Positions 26,154 to 38,325 of a DNA stretch of 64,000 bases are shown here, piece by piece (position 1 is the stretch's first letter; each line of letters starts with the position of its first letter). Origin of the DNA: Aldrovandia affinis (taxonomy: Eukaryota > Chordata > Actinopteri > Notacanthiformes > Halosauridae); NCBI GenBank assembly GCA_029706075.1, contig JAINUG010000052.1, positions 423,001 through 487,000 on the forward strand, given 5' to 3'. The position numbers and the translations under genes were made by a program. Below the pieces are notes generated by a model. That model searched no databases. It saw only the letters and a program-made list of their open reading frames with translations, and was not told where the DNA came from.

Positions 26154-27588
26154 CAATGGGGGAAATAAGTATTGAACACATCAACATTTTGTCCAGTAAA
26201 TGTATTTCCAATGAGCCTATTCAAGTGAAATTTGCACCACACTTTGGTATTAACTAAAAAAATCCAGACAGAAAATCTAAACATTAAAGTCCATATGTAA
26301 ATAAAGTTATCTGTAATAAAGTGGAATGAAACAGGAAAAAAACATCTAATGATGGGTAAAAGCAAAGAGCTCTCAAGACCTTCGCAACCAGATTGTTGTA
26401 AAACATGAAAATGGAATTGGCTACAGACGTATTTCACAACTTCTGAATCTTCCAGTAAGCACCATTGGGGGCATTATCCGTAAGTGGAAGCAACATCACT
26501 CCACCATCAACCGGCCACGCACAGGAGCTCCTCGCAAGATTTCTGATCAGGGAGTCAGAATGATACTTAGAAGAGTAGCCAAAGAGCCAAGGACCACTAG
26601 GAAAGAGCTCCAGAAAGACTTGGAGGCAGCAGGTACAACTGTGACAGAAAGGACAGTAGGCAATGCACTCCACCGCCATGGCCTCTGTGCACGCTCAGCC
26701 CGCAAGACTCCACTACTGAAAAAAAGACATGTTGAAGCTTGTTTAAAGTTTGCCAAACAACATTTGGACAAGCCAGTGAACTACGGGGAGCATGTACTCT
26801 GGTCAGATGAGACCAAAATTGAACTTTTTGGCTGTCACACAGCACATCATGTTTGGAGGAGAAATGGCACTGCACATCACCCGAATAACACTATACCAAC
26901 AGTGACGTTTGGAGGTGGAAGTATCATGATGTGGGGCTGTTTCTCCTCTCGTGGTACTGGCAGACTTCATATCATTGAAGGAACAATGAATGGAGCCATG
27001 TACAGAGAGATTCTTGAGATGAACCTGCTGCCATCCACCAGGATGCTGAGGATGAGATGTGGGTGAACCTTCCAGCAGGACAACGATCCAAAGCATACAG
27101 CAAAGGAAACTCGCAATTGGTTTCAGAGAAAGAAAATCAACTTGTTGGAATGGCCCAGTCAATCAACTGACTTAAACCCAATTGAACATTTGCGGAAGCA
27201 TCTGAAGATCCAGATTCACAAGAGGGCCCCCCACAATCTTCCAAGATTTAAAGACAATCTGTGTAGAGGAATGGGCCAAAATCACACCTGAATACTGCGG
27301 GCGATTAGTTACTTCATACAGAAAGCGCCTTGAAGCTGTCATTACAAACAAAGGCTTCTCCACTAAGTATTGAATTAATTTCAGTTAGTGTGTTCAATAC
27401 TTTTTTCCTATGTCATTCCACTTTATTACACATAACTTTATTTACATATGGACTTTAATGTTTCGTTTTTTTGTCTGGATTTCTTGAGTTAATACCAAAG
27501 TCTGGTGCAAATTTCACCTGAATGGCCTCATTGGAAATACATTTACTGGGAAAAATGTTGATGTGTTCAATACTTATTTCCCCCATTG
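26154..27588 (+). mobile_element. Tc1-like transposon copy C with long inverted repeats
   Basis: The element is flanked by TA (26152-26153 and 27589-27590). It starts CAATGGGGGAAATAAGTATT and ends with the exact complement. The inverted repeats run for about 190 bp at each end (26154-26340 and 27400-27588) at high identity, the long-IR (IR/DR-like) layout of some Tc1 elements. It encloses a + strand transposase with a few frame errors. It is the best-preserved of the Tc1-like copies here. Confidence 0.9.
26352..27373 (+). pseudogene. Tc1-like transposase with frameshifts (copy C)
   Basis: A start ATG lies at 26352, but the frame breaks after about 10 codons. The main frame then runs through a paired-type DNA-binding region to 27066. 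Visible motifs are WSDETKIELFG (first Asp), GGGSIMMWGC and, after another break near 27.06 kb, [13 protein letters not shown] (second Asp) and TDLNPIEHL (Glu). A further shift lies near 27.26 kb and the last codons end at TGA 27371-27373. The catalytic residues and about 340-codon length fit Tc1, but at least three lesions make it non-functional. Confidence 0.85.
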
Positions 27589-27647
27589 TATATATATTCT
27601 GATTTTATAGCCAATTTAGTAGCCAGTTAGACCCACTATTTTTATGT

Positions 27648-27952
27648 CAGTCCCACCCTAGTAATGTGAGTTCGCTACCGTAGTCCTGCGACCGGTAGTG
27701 ACGAAGGCGAAGTAACGTCTCCTCCGAGACGTACTCACCAGGCCGTCGACCGTAACCCGGTACTACAGGGCCACTCTTATGCGCAGCGAACGTCCTATCG
27801 GCTTCCCTTCCCCTTCCCTGGGGCGGACAGCCAATCGCCGCCCCCTGGTGGCACTCCCGGCCAGAGCCGACTCTGGCGAGACGGGGAATCGAACCCCGGT
27901 CTCCGTGGCCAGTGTCGAACGTTGTAACCACTGGACCACGCGGGAGGCCCCT
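27648..27952 (-). repeat. tRNA-headed interspersed repeat, copy 1
   Basis: On the - strand the head reads CGTGGTCCAGTGGTTACAAC (A-box-like) and GGGTTCGATTCCCCG (B-box-like). The body holds GGGGCGGCGATTGGCTGTCC. Related bodies recur at 37216-37560 and 38050-38325, sharing CTCCGAGAC, GGGGCG.GGACAGCCAAT and the GCG/TTCTC regions. The layout fits a tRNA-derived SINE family. Confidence 0.6.
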
Positions 27953-28106
27953 CAATGCATATTTTGTTTAAGCAGCGCAGGTTGAGTGCCTTGGCCAACA
28001 TGGGAACTGAACTGGCCCCACTACCTTAACCACTATTCACAGTCTGGGTGCACCTGGTGTATCAACAACACTCCTAATGCATGAGTTCAAACTGCATGCA
28101 GTTGTG

Positions 28107-28108
<2 letters not shown>

Positions 28109-28161
<53 letters not shown>
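28109..28161. repeat. (GT)n microsatellite
   Basis: A run of about 26 GT units inside the tsc22d1 intron. Confidence 0.9.
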
Positions 28162-28163
<2 letters not shown>

Positions 28164-28793
28164 AAGCTGACAGGCAGACACAGGGGGACGGTGCCTGGAT
28201 TTACTCTGCAGACTCAGAGCCGGGGCACGTTCAGCATGTCTGCAGCTCGCCGTCTGCAGGAGCTCCATGGCAACTCCACGGTAACCCCTCGGTGGAAACA
28301 TTTAGTCCGGCGACAGCTGCGTTTTCCTCTGCAGACTGAAGCCGGTCAGAAAGAATGCGCAAAATGCCCTTCATTCGTTTCAAACGAGTGATCAAATCAT
28401 GGCATTGTGTCTCTCAAGGGCCTGCTTATTCTCAGCTCTGCCGAGGAAGGGTGCGTGCAGGCGATCTGTGAGAGGCTTTGGTTTGTGTGTTCTGCGCTGA
28501 TCTTAGATCAGCCCTCTGTCCACACAGTTCCCCCTCGCTCTCTCTCCAGTGAGGCGAAGTGACACGGTGACATCACTGCAGGGCCACACTGAGTGCCCTT
28601 GACAGTCCTGTTTGTTTCCTGCCCCCAGTAGAGACTTGTTTCCTGCTTTGTCCGTTTGTCTATTTCACTTTTTCCATGCATCTGCGCTGTTTTGTCGGTG
28701 GCGTAGCGCACACCTGCCGATGACGCAGGCTGTTTTGTTACTCAGCATTTCTCTCACAGCTGTTATAACAGGTGCGGTTGGGGTTACAACTAC

Positions 28794-29820
28794 GGATGCT
28801 AATTTTACTACATTTCCTTGATCGATCATCGCCCACGTTAACAAACAATTAATCGATTCATCTTTAAAAACAGCAAAATGTAGTGTATGACAGACAATAC
28901 AAAATGCACGTTTTTTCCCCTCAATCAAAGCTTTATTCAAACTTTTGAGACATGGGCCTATTTTAACGGGCCTATTTTATGTTTTATGCGACAAGTGTCC
29001 CGCGACACGTCGCACGAGTTGAGCATTCATACTTTCCGCGACTCTGTGACAGCGTTGCGTTGTCTCTATGGTAACCAGCTTAGCAAACTGGCATTTATTT
29101 ACTTTGACAAAAAAGGCTAGCATTAGCGAGCTTTGTTGGGCCGTGATATCAGGTTGCTAGCTATCTAGCTAGCTATCGATACTTTTGCTTAGCTAACATT
29201 AACATAGATATTTTACCTGTCTCGCAACTGTTTCCACCTATATCTGCATCGCAGCTCGTCCCTGTTGAGATTCCTTGAAATCTCCCCCCATGAATTGGCC
29301 ATCTTTATGGCGTCTTTAGAATAATTTCTTGAGGAATTATACATTTGAGGATACCTCCTCACCTACTCCGTTAACAGTTATTCAAACCGTCCATTGCAAT
29401 AACATGAAAACAACGAAACAAATTCAGATGGAAGTAGTATTTTGTATCTCCATGGCAGTGGAGTTTATCTCGTCATTCCAACCAATCAGATTATGCAACA
29501 TTTTATGACGGCGACCTTTCATTTTTCTGGAGGTACGCAACACCCTCCGTGACACTCCTCTGCGACACATTTTGGTCCTTTTGACATAACTTTTGTCCCG
29601 CGACGTGTCCTGCGACACTTGTTGCGTAAAGCATAAATTGGCCTTTAGGCTATACAGAAATGTTTTGTCGTTGTAAATTGCTTCTTTTGTGAAATATTGC
29701 TAGATATATTTGATAGAATCAAGGTTTGAACTGTTGTATCAAAGAAATATTACACTGATATTCTTGATCGATCAAATTCTTAACAGCGATTAATCGATCA
29801 TCAAATAATCATTAACATCC
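28794..29820. mobile_element. Composite inverted-repeat DNA element
   Basis: The termini are GGATGCTAAT and ATTAACATCC, near-perfect complements. Both ends also carry a GATCGATCA…TTAACA…ATTAATCGAT block in direct orientation (28823-28860 and 29766-29800). A 25-bp imperfect direct repeat flanks the unit: 28762-28786 and 29824-29848, differing at one base. A second inverted-repeat element sits inside (28969-29643). No transposase ORF is present, so it is non-autonomous and its superfamily is unknown. Confidence 0.55.
28969..29643. mobile_element. Nested inverted-repeat MITE
   Basis: The left arm at 28969-29013 (GGCCTATTTTATG…GACACGTCGC) and the right arm at 29600-29643 are inverted copies at roughly 80% identity over 44 bp. 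Between them lies about 590 bp with no ORF of note. Both arms are rich in GCGACA-type words. It probably inserted into, or was captured by, the surrounding element. Confidence 0.6.
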
Positions 29821-32144
29821 CGAGTTATAACAGGTGAGGTTGGGGTTATAACAGGTTTGGATTGTCCTGACCTTCAGCATTCGCTCAGGAACAGAAGCAG
29901 CCCATTTCTATTCTGAAATTTGAGCAGTTTTGAATTTCGGCCTTTATCCCAGAGGCTGCTGGGAAAGGGCTTAGAGGTGTTTGATGCATTGCGAGCAGGT
30001 GGTGTTGACAGCCCCCGTGCATTGTAAGTCCTACTTATTTTCCGGCTAGTATTGTTTTTATTGGTGAACTTATCCTAAAGCCATTTTTAGCAGAGTTCAT
30101 TGAACGAACATCAAATATTTGATGTCAGCACGAGGTCTGTAGGTAGTCTGTATTGATGGTTTTCACGTGCATAGCACTGTTGTGCTTTCTGCCACATGAA
30201 AGGGAGTGCTAGCTCTGTGACATATTCATGTTGGGTGGCCTGGTGTTGTCACAGGTGCTGAACAGGGACTATATCAGCCGCCTTGCCACTTACTCAGCAA
30301 GATGACTCCCTCGTCACTCGCCGTTTTGTTTTGGTTGTCTCCGCTGCCCTCTAGTGACCGTTTGTTGTAAACCCAAAGGCTCCGGAAATGCTCTGTGCTG
30401 CTGCAGTGGTTGGCAGCCCTCTTCCTGTAGAAGCATATTTTCAAGCGGCAAGGGTTTGACGCCAAACAGGGAAGGGGCTTATCTCCAAATAGGAGAGAGT
30501 GAGCATGTTTGCATCCTTTTTCTGCGAATAAACCTACATACGCACACCACGACAGACAATCAAGAGCAAAATATTGTTTGGGGAGGTTGAAAAACACGGA
30601 TCTCCGTAGTTTAACAGTCGTCCAATGTGGCCCTCCTGTCTTATGATGATCCACCTTGAAGATCGCAGTTTGGCACAGCGGCCAACAGTAGAGGCTGCGT
30701 TTCTTATGCTGCCCTGTTCTATTGATAGACGTGAAGCAGGACAACCTCCTAACACAAGATGGGGAAAACGAATAATAAGGCACGGGACTGTGTGCAAATG
30801 TGATTAAATGTTTACGCTTGATGTGAAATGTCTGCACGAGGCTTTTAACTCGCTGCAGCAGTCCTTTCTAACAAATCGATAAGGACACCGGACACAGTTC
30901 AGTGCCAGCTGTACTGCATTGCTGTGAGGGTGGTCTTTATTTGAGGGACATTGGCCACTTCAACTTGCCCGAGTGTTCCATTATTAGTTGGAATGTAACA
31001 GTGAACCGCAATGTCCTTGACCCCATAAACTGCTTGTTCTGAATTATCCACAGTACTCCAAATGATATTGCCAAGTCGACATTGTGTTCAAAACGCGTGC
31101 TTTGTCCATTTGCGCTTCTTAAAGGGCACGTGCACATAGATTGCAAATGAAGACGGGACTTGCGTGTATGTGCTCACGTTGCTATTCGTTCAAATGCCTT
31201 CTTGATTTTAAAACTGTGGAAATAGAATGGTCAAAACTGGACAAAATAGAAAGTAACAATTAAAATGTTTAAAAAAAAATGTTGTTTAAATTATCTGGAG
31301 ATGAGCCAGATTTTTTCTTTTACTAAGGAATCTGGCGAATGCCAATCTTAGGAACCGCCTGTATAATTAGGGTCGACTTCAGTTTGCGATTTCCCAGCGT
31401 ATTGCCTGTACAGGAACAGGAATTATTGAGACGTGAGCTGTAGAGTGATTTTATGGTGACACCTAGTGGTGAACCAGAAAACGTGACTCAAATGCACTAT
31501 TTAGACTAGGGCTGTGTCCCAAATTGCATACTTGCGTCTTCCGTTCTTGTGTACTTGTAAGAACGCACTTCCAAGTACACTCAAAAGAATGCTCTACCGA
31601 GAGCGCAAGAACGCAGAACACCTAAAATCCGTTGCATTTGAAGCGCACTTGTGCTTAGATGTAACCACTCTTCTGACCTTCGCAAGAAGTACATACGGCG
31701 CAGGTTACATTGAAGCAACGGCGTTGGTGAGCCTATTATAGGGTTAACTAGCAGGCTAGTTAGTTCATTTGTGACAAAAATAACGTTAAATCACTAGCTA
31801 GCTACATTCATATGCATAAGTTGTGCATAGCAAAATATCTAATCTATAGATTGCCTCCTCGGCAAAGGGCAGCAGTGGGACAAAACGCGCACCCGAGGGT
31901 CATGTGCGTTAAATTGGAAGTGCAAGGCCAAAAACGGCGAGCGCCCGCAGATCGGCCGGCCGCAAAGGTCAACCCATGCCAACAGCGGGCGGCTTCATGA
32001 TCGCAGTGGCCATAGCAACGCCCCGGCCCGTTAAGTGAATTTGCCCTGGCGTTCCCGTTCTTAATTCACTGTCCGTACGTTGATTGAGCTTTGTGTGGAT
32101 TTCTATAGTGCAGTCGAAAGTGAAGTTTGTCCCTCTGTTTCAGC

Positions 32145-32412
32145 GTCTCCCCTCAGGCAGTTGCCAAATCCTCCCATTTCATCAACAGCTTCTTCCCCAC
32201 AGCAAGAGCAATCATTAACACCCATGGACTGCCACTCCTACCACCCAGCCATTAAGCATTTATTAATTTAATTTACTCATAGCTGCACTATGTGAACCTA
32301 TGTACTGTATCTCTGTCGTCGATTGTGTTCCCTGTTGCATGTACCTGTGAGCTGCTGTAGCAAGAACAATTCCACCATCTCTGTTGTGTGGCATTAAAAG
32401 CACTTTGACTTT
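32145..32412 (+). mobile_element. LINE 3'-end fragment
   Basis: The segment resembles the extreme 3' end of a fish non-LTR retrotransposon. CCCCTCAGGCAGTTGCCAAA, then TTCTTCCCCACAGCAAGAGC, look like the C-terminal codons of a decayed ORF2. The rest resembles a 3' UTR ending near GCATTAAAAGCACTTTGACT. Clade assignment (Rex1-like or other) is uncertain. Confidence 0.4.
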
Positions 32413-33050
32413 GGCTTTGAAGAAGAACCTGGTTTTCAGTCAGGATTTTATGAGAACTGTTCGTTTAACTGTAACTGTAGATGTCTGGTACACAGGCAAA
32501 GATCTGCTTGGAGTAGATTTTGGCCTTGTGATAGTCTGACATGTTGCCAACAGTGGCGATGGTTACTGCAGTCTTGTGGTGCTAATAATCCAATCCTCTT
32601 TAATGAATTTGATTAACGTTGGAGCACATCATTTCGGGCCATCAGTTCGAGGCCGCCACCAGATGGCGGCATCGAAACACTAGTGTGCCCGGCGGGGTGC
32701 GTGGCTTCTCTCCTCCAGTTTAATCGTTACGTCATGACTTCCCGCGCTTTCGACTGATTTGTGTTCACCTTCTCTCCCTCAGGCATGGTGCTATGAAAAG
32801 TCCTGTCAGAGAGAGCTGACAAATTGAAGCAGGCACTACTTAAATATTTACCCCCCTCCCCCTTTTGTTCCAACGATCAGTATACAGCGTTCGCGTCAGT
32901 GTTTGGAGCGTGGCCATGGAAGCAGGGTTATGTAACGCTGGCGTGGATGTGGACATTGGGCTCTGGATGGGAAGCCTGCGCAAACAGACAACCGGCGGAG
33001 ACCCGCAGGGAGGAACCCGGGCGACCGGACCCAGCCCGTATCTAATAATA

Positions 33051-33150
33051 CATGCCATTTAGCAGACACTTTTATCCAAAGCGACTTACAGTAGTGAATG
33101 CTTACATTTAGCTTTTTCAGTACATGTGGTCCCAGTGGGAATTGAACCCA
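33051..33150 (-). mobile_element. SINE, truncated
   Basis: Read on the - strand, the 3' part carries ACTGTAAGTCGCTTTGGATA then AGTGTCTGCTAAATGGCA, and TGGGTTCAATTCCC (B box) lies at 33137-33150. The head beyond the B box is missing. The copy is cut where the next SINE's repeat tail begins. Confidence 0.65.
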
Positions 33151-33370
33151 TTACATTACATTACATTACAGGCATTTAGCAGACGCGCTTATCCAGAGCG
33201 ACTTAGTTTGACATTTCTTTACATACAGTCCATTTATACAGCTGGATATTTTACTGAAGCAATTCAGGTTAAGTACCTTGCTCAAGGGTACAACGGCAGT
33301 GTCCCACCTGGGGATTCAACCCACAACCTAAACGTTGCCGATGCCATGCTCTACCCACTGAGCCACACCA
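33151..33370 (-). mobile_element. SINE with (TGTAA)n tail
   Basis: The - strand head is GGTGTGGCTCAGTGGGTAGA with a B-box-like GTGGGTTGAATCCC. A middle segment (TACCCTTGAGCAAGGTACTT) follows, then the LINE-type tail CTCTGGATAAGCGCGTCTGC, and a short ATTAC-type repeat (33151-33170) as the 3' end. It is full-length and appears inserted against the truncated SINE before it. Confidence 0.75.
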
Positions 33371-35639
33371 AACCATCTAATCTCTGCTGTCTTTTATACG
33401 CATCGGTCGGACTTCCTGCCTCTGAGGACAGAGTTCTGTTTGTGTCGGCATGTGAGATGGTCAGCAGGCGGAGAAGGGGGGGGGGTGGAGTGGGCGCGTC
33501 CGAGCAGAGAACCGTAATAGTTTTTTGTTTCTTTCTCGCCTCGCTTGAGGAATCCTCCAGAGATGACTCTGGGGAAAGTAGTCAGAGAGGCGTGGCCCTG
33601 TAGCCATTGTCTTACACGGGGGGGGGGTGTTAGTACTGAGGGCTAGCTTTGTGCACCAGCAGGTCTGCAGTCATTCGCGTTGTCTGCGGTGCTTTTCCAC
33701 TCGGTGTCACGTTCGTCTGTCACGGTCCGCTCTCGAGATTTCCGCGACCGCCGATTGCAACGGCGGCCGTTGCATTTGTCACGTCGCTCCTGCTGAAATT
33801 CAGTTGTTGGCACTTTGCTAAGACTGCGAACGCGTAAAGAGTGGAAGTGCAGCATGTTGTTGAAATTGCAGGACTCGTGCTTGGCACATACAAGTGCACA
33901 CACGAACACACACACACACCCTGGCTGCCCCCTTTCCCAAACACACATGAGCGCACCCACCCACACATACACACACACACGCACCCTGGGTGCAGCACCC
34001 CACACCCCACCTCTCCCAGTGTCCATTACCCCAGTTTAATTTCCCAGAATGACACGCTCTTATTCGGCCTCTCCAAAATGACTGTGGGGCGGTATGCTCA
34101 CAAGCTCATCTTGTGGCTCGAATGCAGGGCGTATCGCAGGTTTCGTGTGACAAGTTTCACGCTCCTTCTCATCTTTTCATGCTTTTCCTGGGCCTGCCCC
34201 TGCTGTCCTTTTGAAGGTAAGAGAAATGTGCTTGAAAGAATAACACGTTTGACGCACGATGTGCGTTTATAACAAGTAGTCTACGTTAAGTAGACCTGAT
34301 GTGTTGGCTCAGTGGTTTTGGACATCTTTTGATGTAAAATGTCTACCGCTGTCCAGAGCTACATACCTGTGCCAGCACATTATCATAAAGAGAACACTCG
34401 TGCTGATCATCTTAAGGTCAACAGAACTGCAGCTTGTAAAAATGGCACATGAAGTCGACGCTTCTATGCATTTGTGCTCTCGTTGGTGAAGCTGGTGCAC
34501 TTTACGGTGCAGTCTGTCCTACAACTTTGAGCCGCGGAGGAAGGAAGCGGTTGTTTCATAAACAGGTTCACAAGAGACCATAATCTGCCATTATGCAGGT
34601 TTTCCGTTTCGTTCCCCGGAGAACGAGCCTTCCCATATGCTGGTGTGAGGGACTGTAGCTCTTGTAGCTATCCTGTGCAGCCGTTTGAATGCCAAATGTA
34701 GCCTGTCATTCCCTGTTATTAAAGGTACCAGGAGCTCTTACATTTTAGGGCCATAAATATTTACAATGGATTAGAGACGGGATTGGTTCACGGCGATCAG
34801 GAAGTTGGCCATTTTGTGTGAAGAATTAAGTTCATATCCTCCAGTGGTTGCCGATTCCCTAATGGGGGCGTGGTTCCGGCACCTGCTGACTCTGCTGACT
34901 GCAGTGCATCTCTTCATCCCTGACTGGCAAATATTGATCTTTTTTTTCTTTTTTTCTTCTTTTTCCTTTCAGTCCATATGCAGCATATTGCCTTTTTTTC
35001 ACCTTCGTGTTTGAGTCAGCTGATATAACCGCTCACAGAACTGTGTACATTTGATGAATTTGACCTTTTTTAACCAGGAATAGCCCCGTTGAGATTAGCA
35101 ATCTCTTTTTTAGCATTACGTTACAGACACGGTATAAAACAATTTACAAAAAATGACAAATTGCAACCATTGCCATTCCATCGTTCATTTCTACCAAAGG
35201 TTAAAACTCAAAACGTTGACATCCATTCCAAGGTTACGCTGCATACAGCGCATTGCGTAAGACAAACAAGCACCTCGGTCACAGTGGAACCCGTTTATCA
35301 ATTTTGGTTAGTTGCTCGATTTTGCCGCCCAGAAACGCGGAAGGTAAAATAAACGGCAGTGCGCCTATTGAATATGCGTCGACCAGAGTAATAACTCCAA
35401 AGCTGTGGTCCACCGTGGCACAGATGGGTTCACTTCAGAAGGATTTAAACATCCATGGTACATGAATGAACACTAGCGCACACCTCCCCCCCCACACACA
35501 CTGGAGGGCATGTTTTGTGCTGGTACGCAGGGTGGCTGTGTGCGTGCGTGCGTGCGTGTTCTGTAGCTCTCGGCCTCACCGCGTCCTGGGTCTGTCCTGT
35601 TCCTTTGAACCGGCAGGGATGGTTTGGGCTGCGTCTCTC

Positions 35640-35845
35640 TCTCGCTCTCTCTTACTCACACGCATTCACGCACTCTCTCTTACTCGCACGCACACACATT
35701 CACACACACTCTCTGTCTCTCAATCGCACGCACGCACATTCACACACACTCTCACCCTCTTACTTGCGCACACACACACATACTCACATGCACGCAGATT
35801 CACAGACACACTCTCTTACTCACACGCACACACATTCACACATAC
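35640..35845. repeat. CA/CT-rich minisatellite
   Basis: Repeated units of roughly 40 bp mixing ACTCTCT and CGCACACACATTCACACA motifs. Overlapping low-complexity ORFs here (Thr/His/Ser-rich) are by-products of the repeat. Confidence 0.75.
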
Positions 35846-36967
35846 CACGAGCCGCCTCCGTGTGACTCCTCCACAAGCGTCACTTGTGTCCTCGGAGCGG
35901 CTGAATAACCGAACCAGAAATGACCGCGTCTAACCGGCTGCTGCAGCTTCCAGCACCGCGCAACAGCGCTTACGACGAGCGCGGTCGAACGTCAACAGGC
36001 AAAAATGGCAACCACGCGGTCGAAAAATGCTTCGGGGGCTACCTTCTGGAAACCACTTAATCACATTTTAACACAAAACTGTTTTGTAAGGGATCTCACC
36101 CCCCTCCAGAACCACAACGAAAACATTGCGCTGCTGATTTTTGCAAGTCATGCAAGTTTTGGCATGCTTTAGCGGAGGGGGAAAAAAAGCACATTCCTGA
36201 GCTTTGAAATCACGTAATGTTGCGATAATGGAGGGAAACGCGGCAGCCTTTTGAGAGAGCAGTTACCAGCGCGCTCGTTTTCATTTTCACCCCGCGCTCG
36301 ATTCCTTCAGAGGAGACCGTTTCCTGTTTTCACATCCAGTCCCCCCTGCCCCCTCCCCCCTCCCCTCTCTCTGGCACAGACGTGGCATCAGCTGGGCTAC
36401 AGGCTATAGGCTGACACCGCCGCCAGCCAATCGGCGGGCCTTGGCCCGTCCCGCGGCCTCCGGGCGATCGCAGAAATTCACACCGAGACGCGAGGTGGAA
36501 CATTTGCACTCGCATGTAAAACAAAATGTTCCGCACAGCGTGTCCCCTACGCAAATGCGATTTTCGCTTTCTTTGTTTTGCGCTTTGCATGTTACACAGG
36601 ACTGCACAAACGAGCCCGCAGGCCCAGCAGAGCCGCGTCTCGGTCCCACGCGTCCCCCAACGGAAAATATTCAGCCGCGTGAACGGACGACGTAGGAAAA
36701 CGGCGGTTGTGCAAGTCGCCCTGAACGAGGCCCTCTGCTAACCGAGTTGCACGTTGAGGTTGAGGGGATCTCCGTGAACAAGCCACTGCATTATGAGTGC
36801 CGATTCGCTGCACTCGAAGTGACTTGTACAGTTCGTCACGTGATTGATCGAGGGTTGATTGGTTCCTGTCCTGTTGAAGAGATGCCTGAATGAGCACCTG
36901 GAACCATTTTCTGATACAAAGGTGTGTGTATCGGATTGGAACTTGAGAGAACCCACACAAGCACAAG

Positions 36968-37103
36968 CCCCCGGAGACAGTATTTGATTAGACGAGCCCT
37001 AGAGACAGTATTTGATTGGACGAGCCCCGGAGACGGTATTTGATTGGACGAGCCCCGGAGATGGTATCTGATTGGACGAGCCCTGGAGACAGTATTTGAT
37101 TCG
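36968..37103. repeat. 28-bp tandem repeat, about five copies
   Basis: The unit GAGCCCCGGAGACAGTATTT followed by GATTGGAC repeats with an exact 28-bp period (for example starts at 37021, 37049 and 37077). A few base changes distinguish copies. Each copy carries an ATTGG (inverted CCAAT) word, which by itself is weak evidence of function. Confidence 0.85.
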
Positions 37104-37215
37104 GGGCCCTTCACAGCGATTGATTTTACTCCTGGCACATCCAGCCTGACCCTTTCCCCTGTTTTCACACAGAACCACTCTCCTGATGCATTTAAATGTT
37201 TTAATTTTTTCTCCC

Positions 37216-37560
37216 TGATTTTTCCGCCATTTTTATCCCAATTTGGTGGCCAATTATTCCCTCTACTTCTTTCAATTTGGCCTCCCCACATGAACTTGCC
37301 GCCCGTCTCTACGAGGCAATCTAATTCTCAGAGGGCAGCGAACTCCACTTCTTTCGAGACGGAATTCGCCCACCCACACACAAGACACCCTTATGCGTTT
37401 CTCAGCAAGTTCATGCCGGCTCACTCTCCCCCCCCCTCGCCCTGGAGCAAACAGCCAAACGATCGAGACTCCCCACCTGGACCAGGCTGGCACAGGCGGG
37501 TTTCAAATCGCGACCGTGATAGGCAGCTCACACTCGTAAAGGACTAGGCAATCAGGAAGC
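37216..37560 (-). repeat. tRNA-headed interspersed repeat, copy 2
   Basis: The segment shares with 38050-38325 the stretch AATTTGGTGGCCAATTAT, a CGAGACGGAA word, TTCTC.G..AG.TC.TGCCGG and the AGCCAA region. It is diverged from copy 1 at 27648. Its end near 37540 (CTAGGCAATCAGGAAGCCCC) falls at the expected head. Confidence 0.5.
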
Positions 37561-38049
37561 CCCCTCCTGGTGCACTTTAAAACCAGACGGACGCATGTTT
37601 TTATCAAGCAAACAACGGCAACAATAAAGTGGCGCAATTGGACCCCAGGGACTTTGGCCACTTTTACCTGTTATTTCCTGGAAGGAAAGGGGAAAACCTG
37701 AAAACGTGCCTAATGTCAATCCCAGATCCCACGCTGTGTGATCTGTCTGCCAGATGGCTGTAGATGAAAAAGCTCCTTTTCTATACGGGCACGTGATCCC
37801 ACCGCAGGGTCCTCAGGCCTGAAACACGAGCGCAGAAGGGGGAGGAAGCGGGAGGCCAGCTCTGGGACACCGTGTTTACATGTGTCCATTACGCGCAGTT
37901 TTCGTTAATAACAATAACAGTTAACGTTAATAACAGCGCGGTTTTCTGGTGGGGCAAAGCACCTGGTTTTACCCGCATGTCTCCGTTTTATAAATGGAGC
38001 GGGAATTCGTTTTTTCCCTGCGTATTTAAATCGTTTTTATTTATTTCAA

Positions 38050-38325
38050 TTTTCCCCCCAGTTTGGTGGCCAATTATACCCTCTATTTATTTCAATTCGC
38101 TCTCCCCCACAAGCGCGCTGCCCGTCACTACGGGTCAAGCTAGTACCCTTAGGCTGTCAGTGATCCGCCTCCTCCGAGACGGAACTCGTCCACCTGTATT
38201 ACAGGGACACCCCTCCGCGCTTCTCGGTGAGCTCGTGCCGGCTCTCCCTCCTCCCTCCCCCTGGGGCGCGGACAGCCAATCGCCACCCCCGAGCGCAGAC
38301 CGTTAGACCACCCGGTGCCCGTCGT
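38050..38325 (-). repeat. tRNA-headed interspersed repeat, copy 3
   Basis: It shares CTCCGAGACG and GGGGCGCGGACAGCCAATCG with copy 1, and TTTGGTGGCCAATTATACCC with copy 2. The right end, CGCAGACCGTTAGACCACCC, is the complement of a tRNA-like A-box region. It lies only 0.5 kb from copy 2. Confidence 0.55.

Noticed and set aside
33643-34039. Cys/Val-rich - strand ORFs
   Set aside because: They come from a CA-rich stretch on + and have no consistent frame or domain.
35466-35933. Overlapping 87-155-codon ORFs rich in Thr/His/Ser
   Set aside because: Products of the CA/CT repeat at 35640-35845, open in several frames at once.
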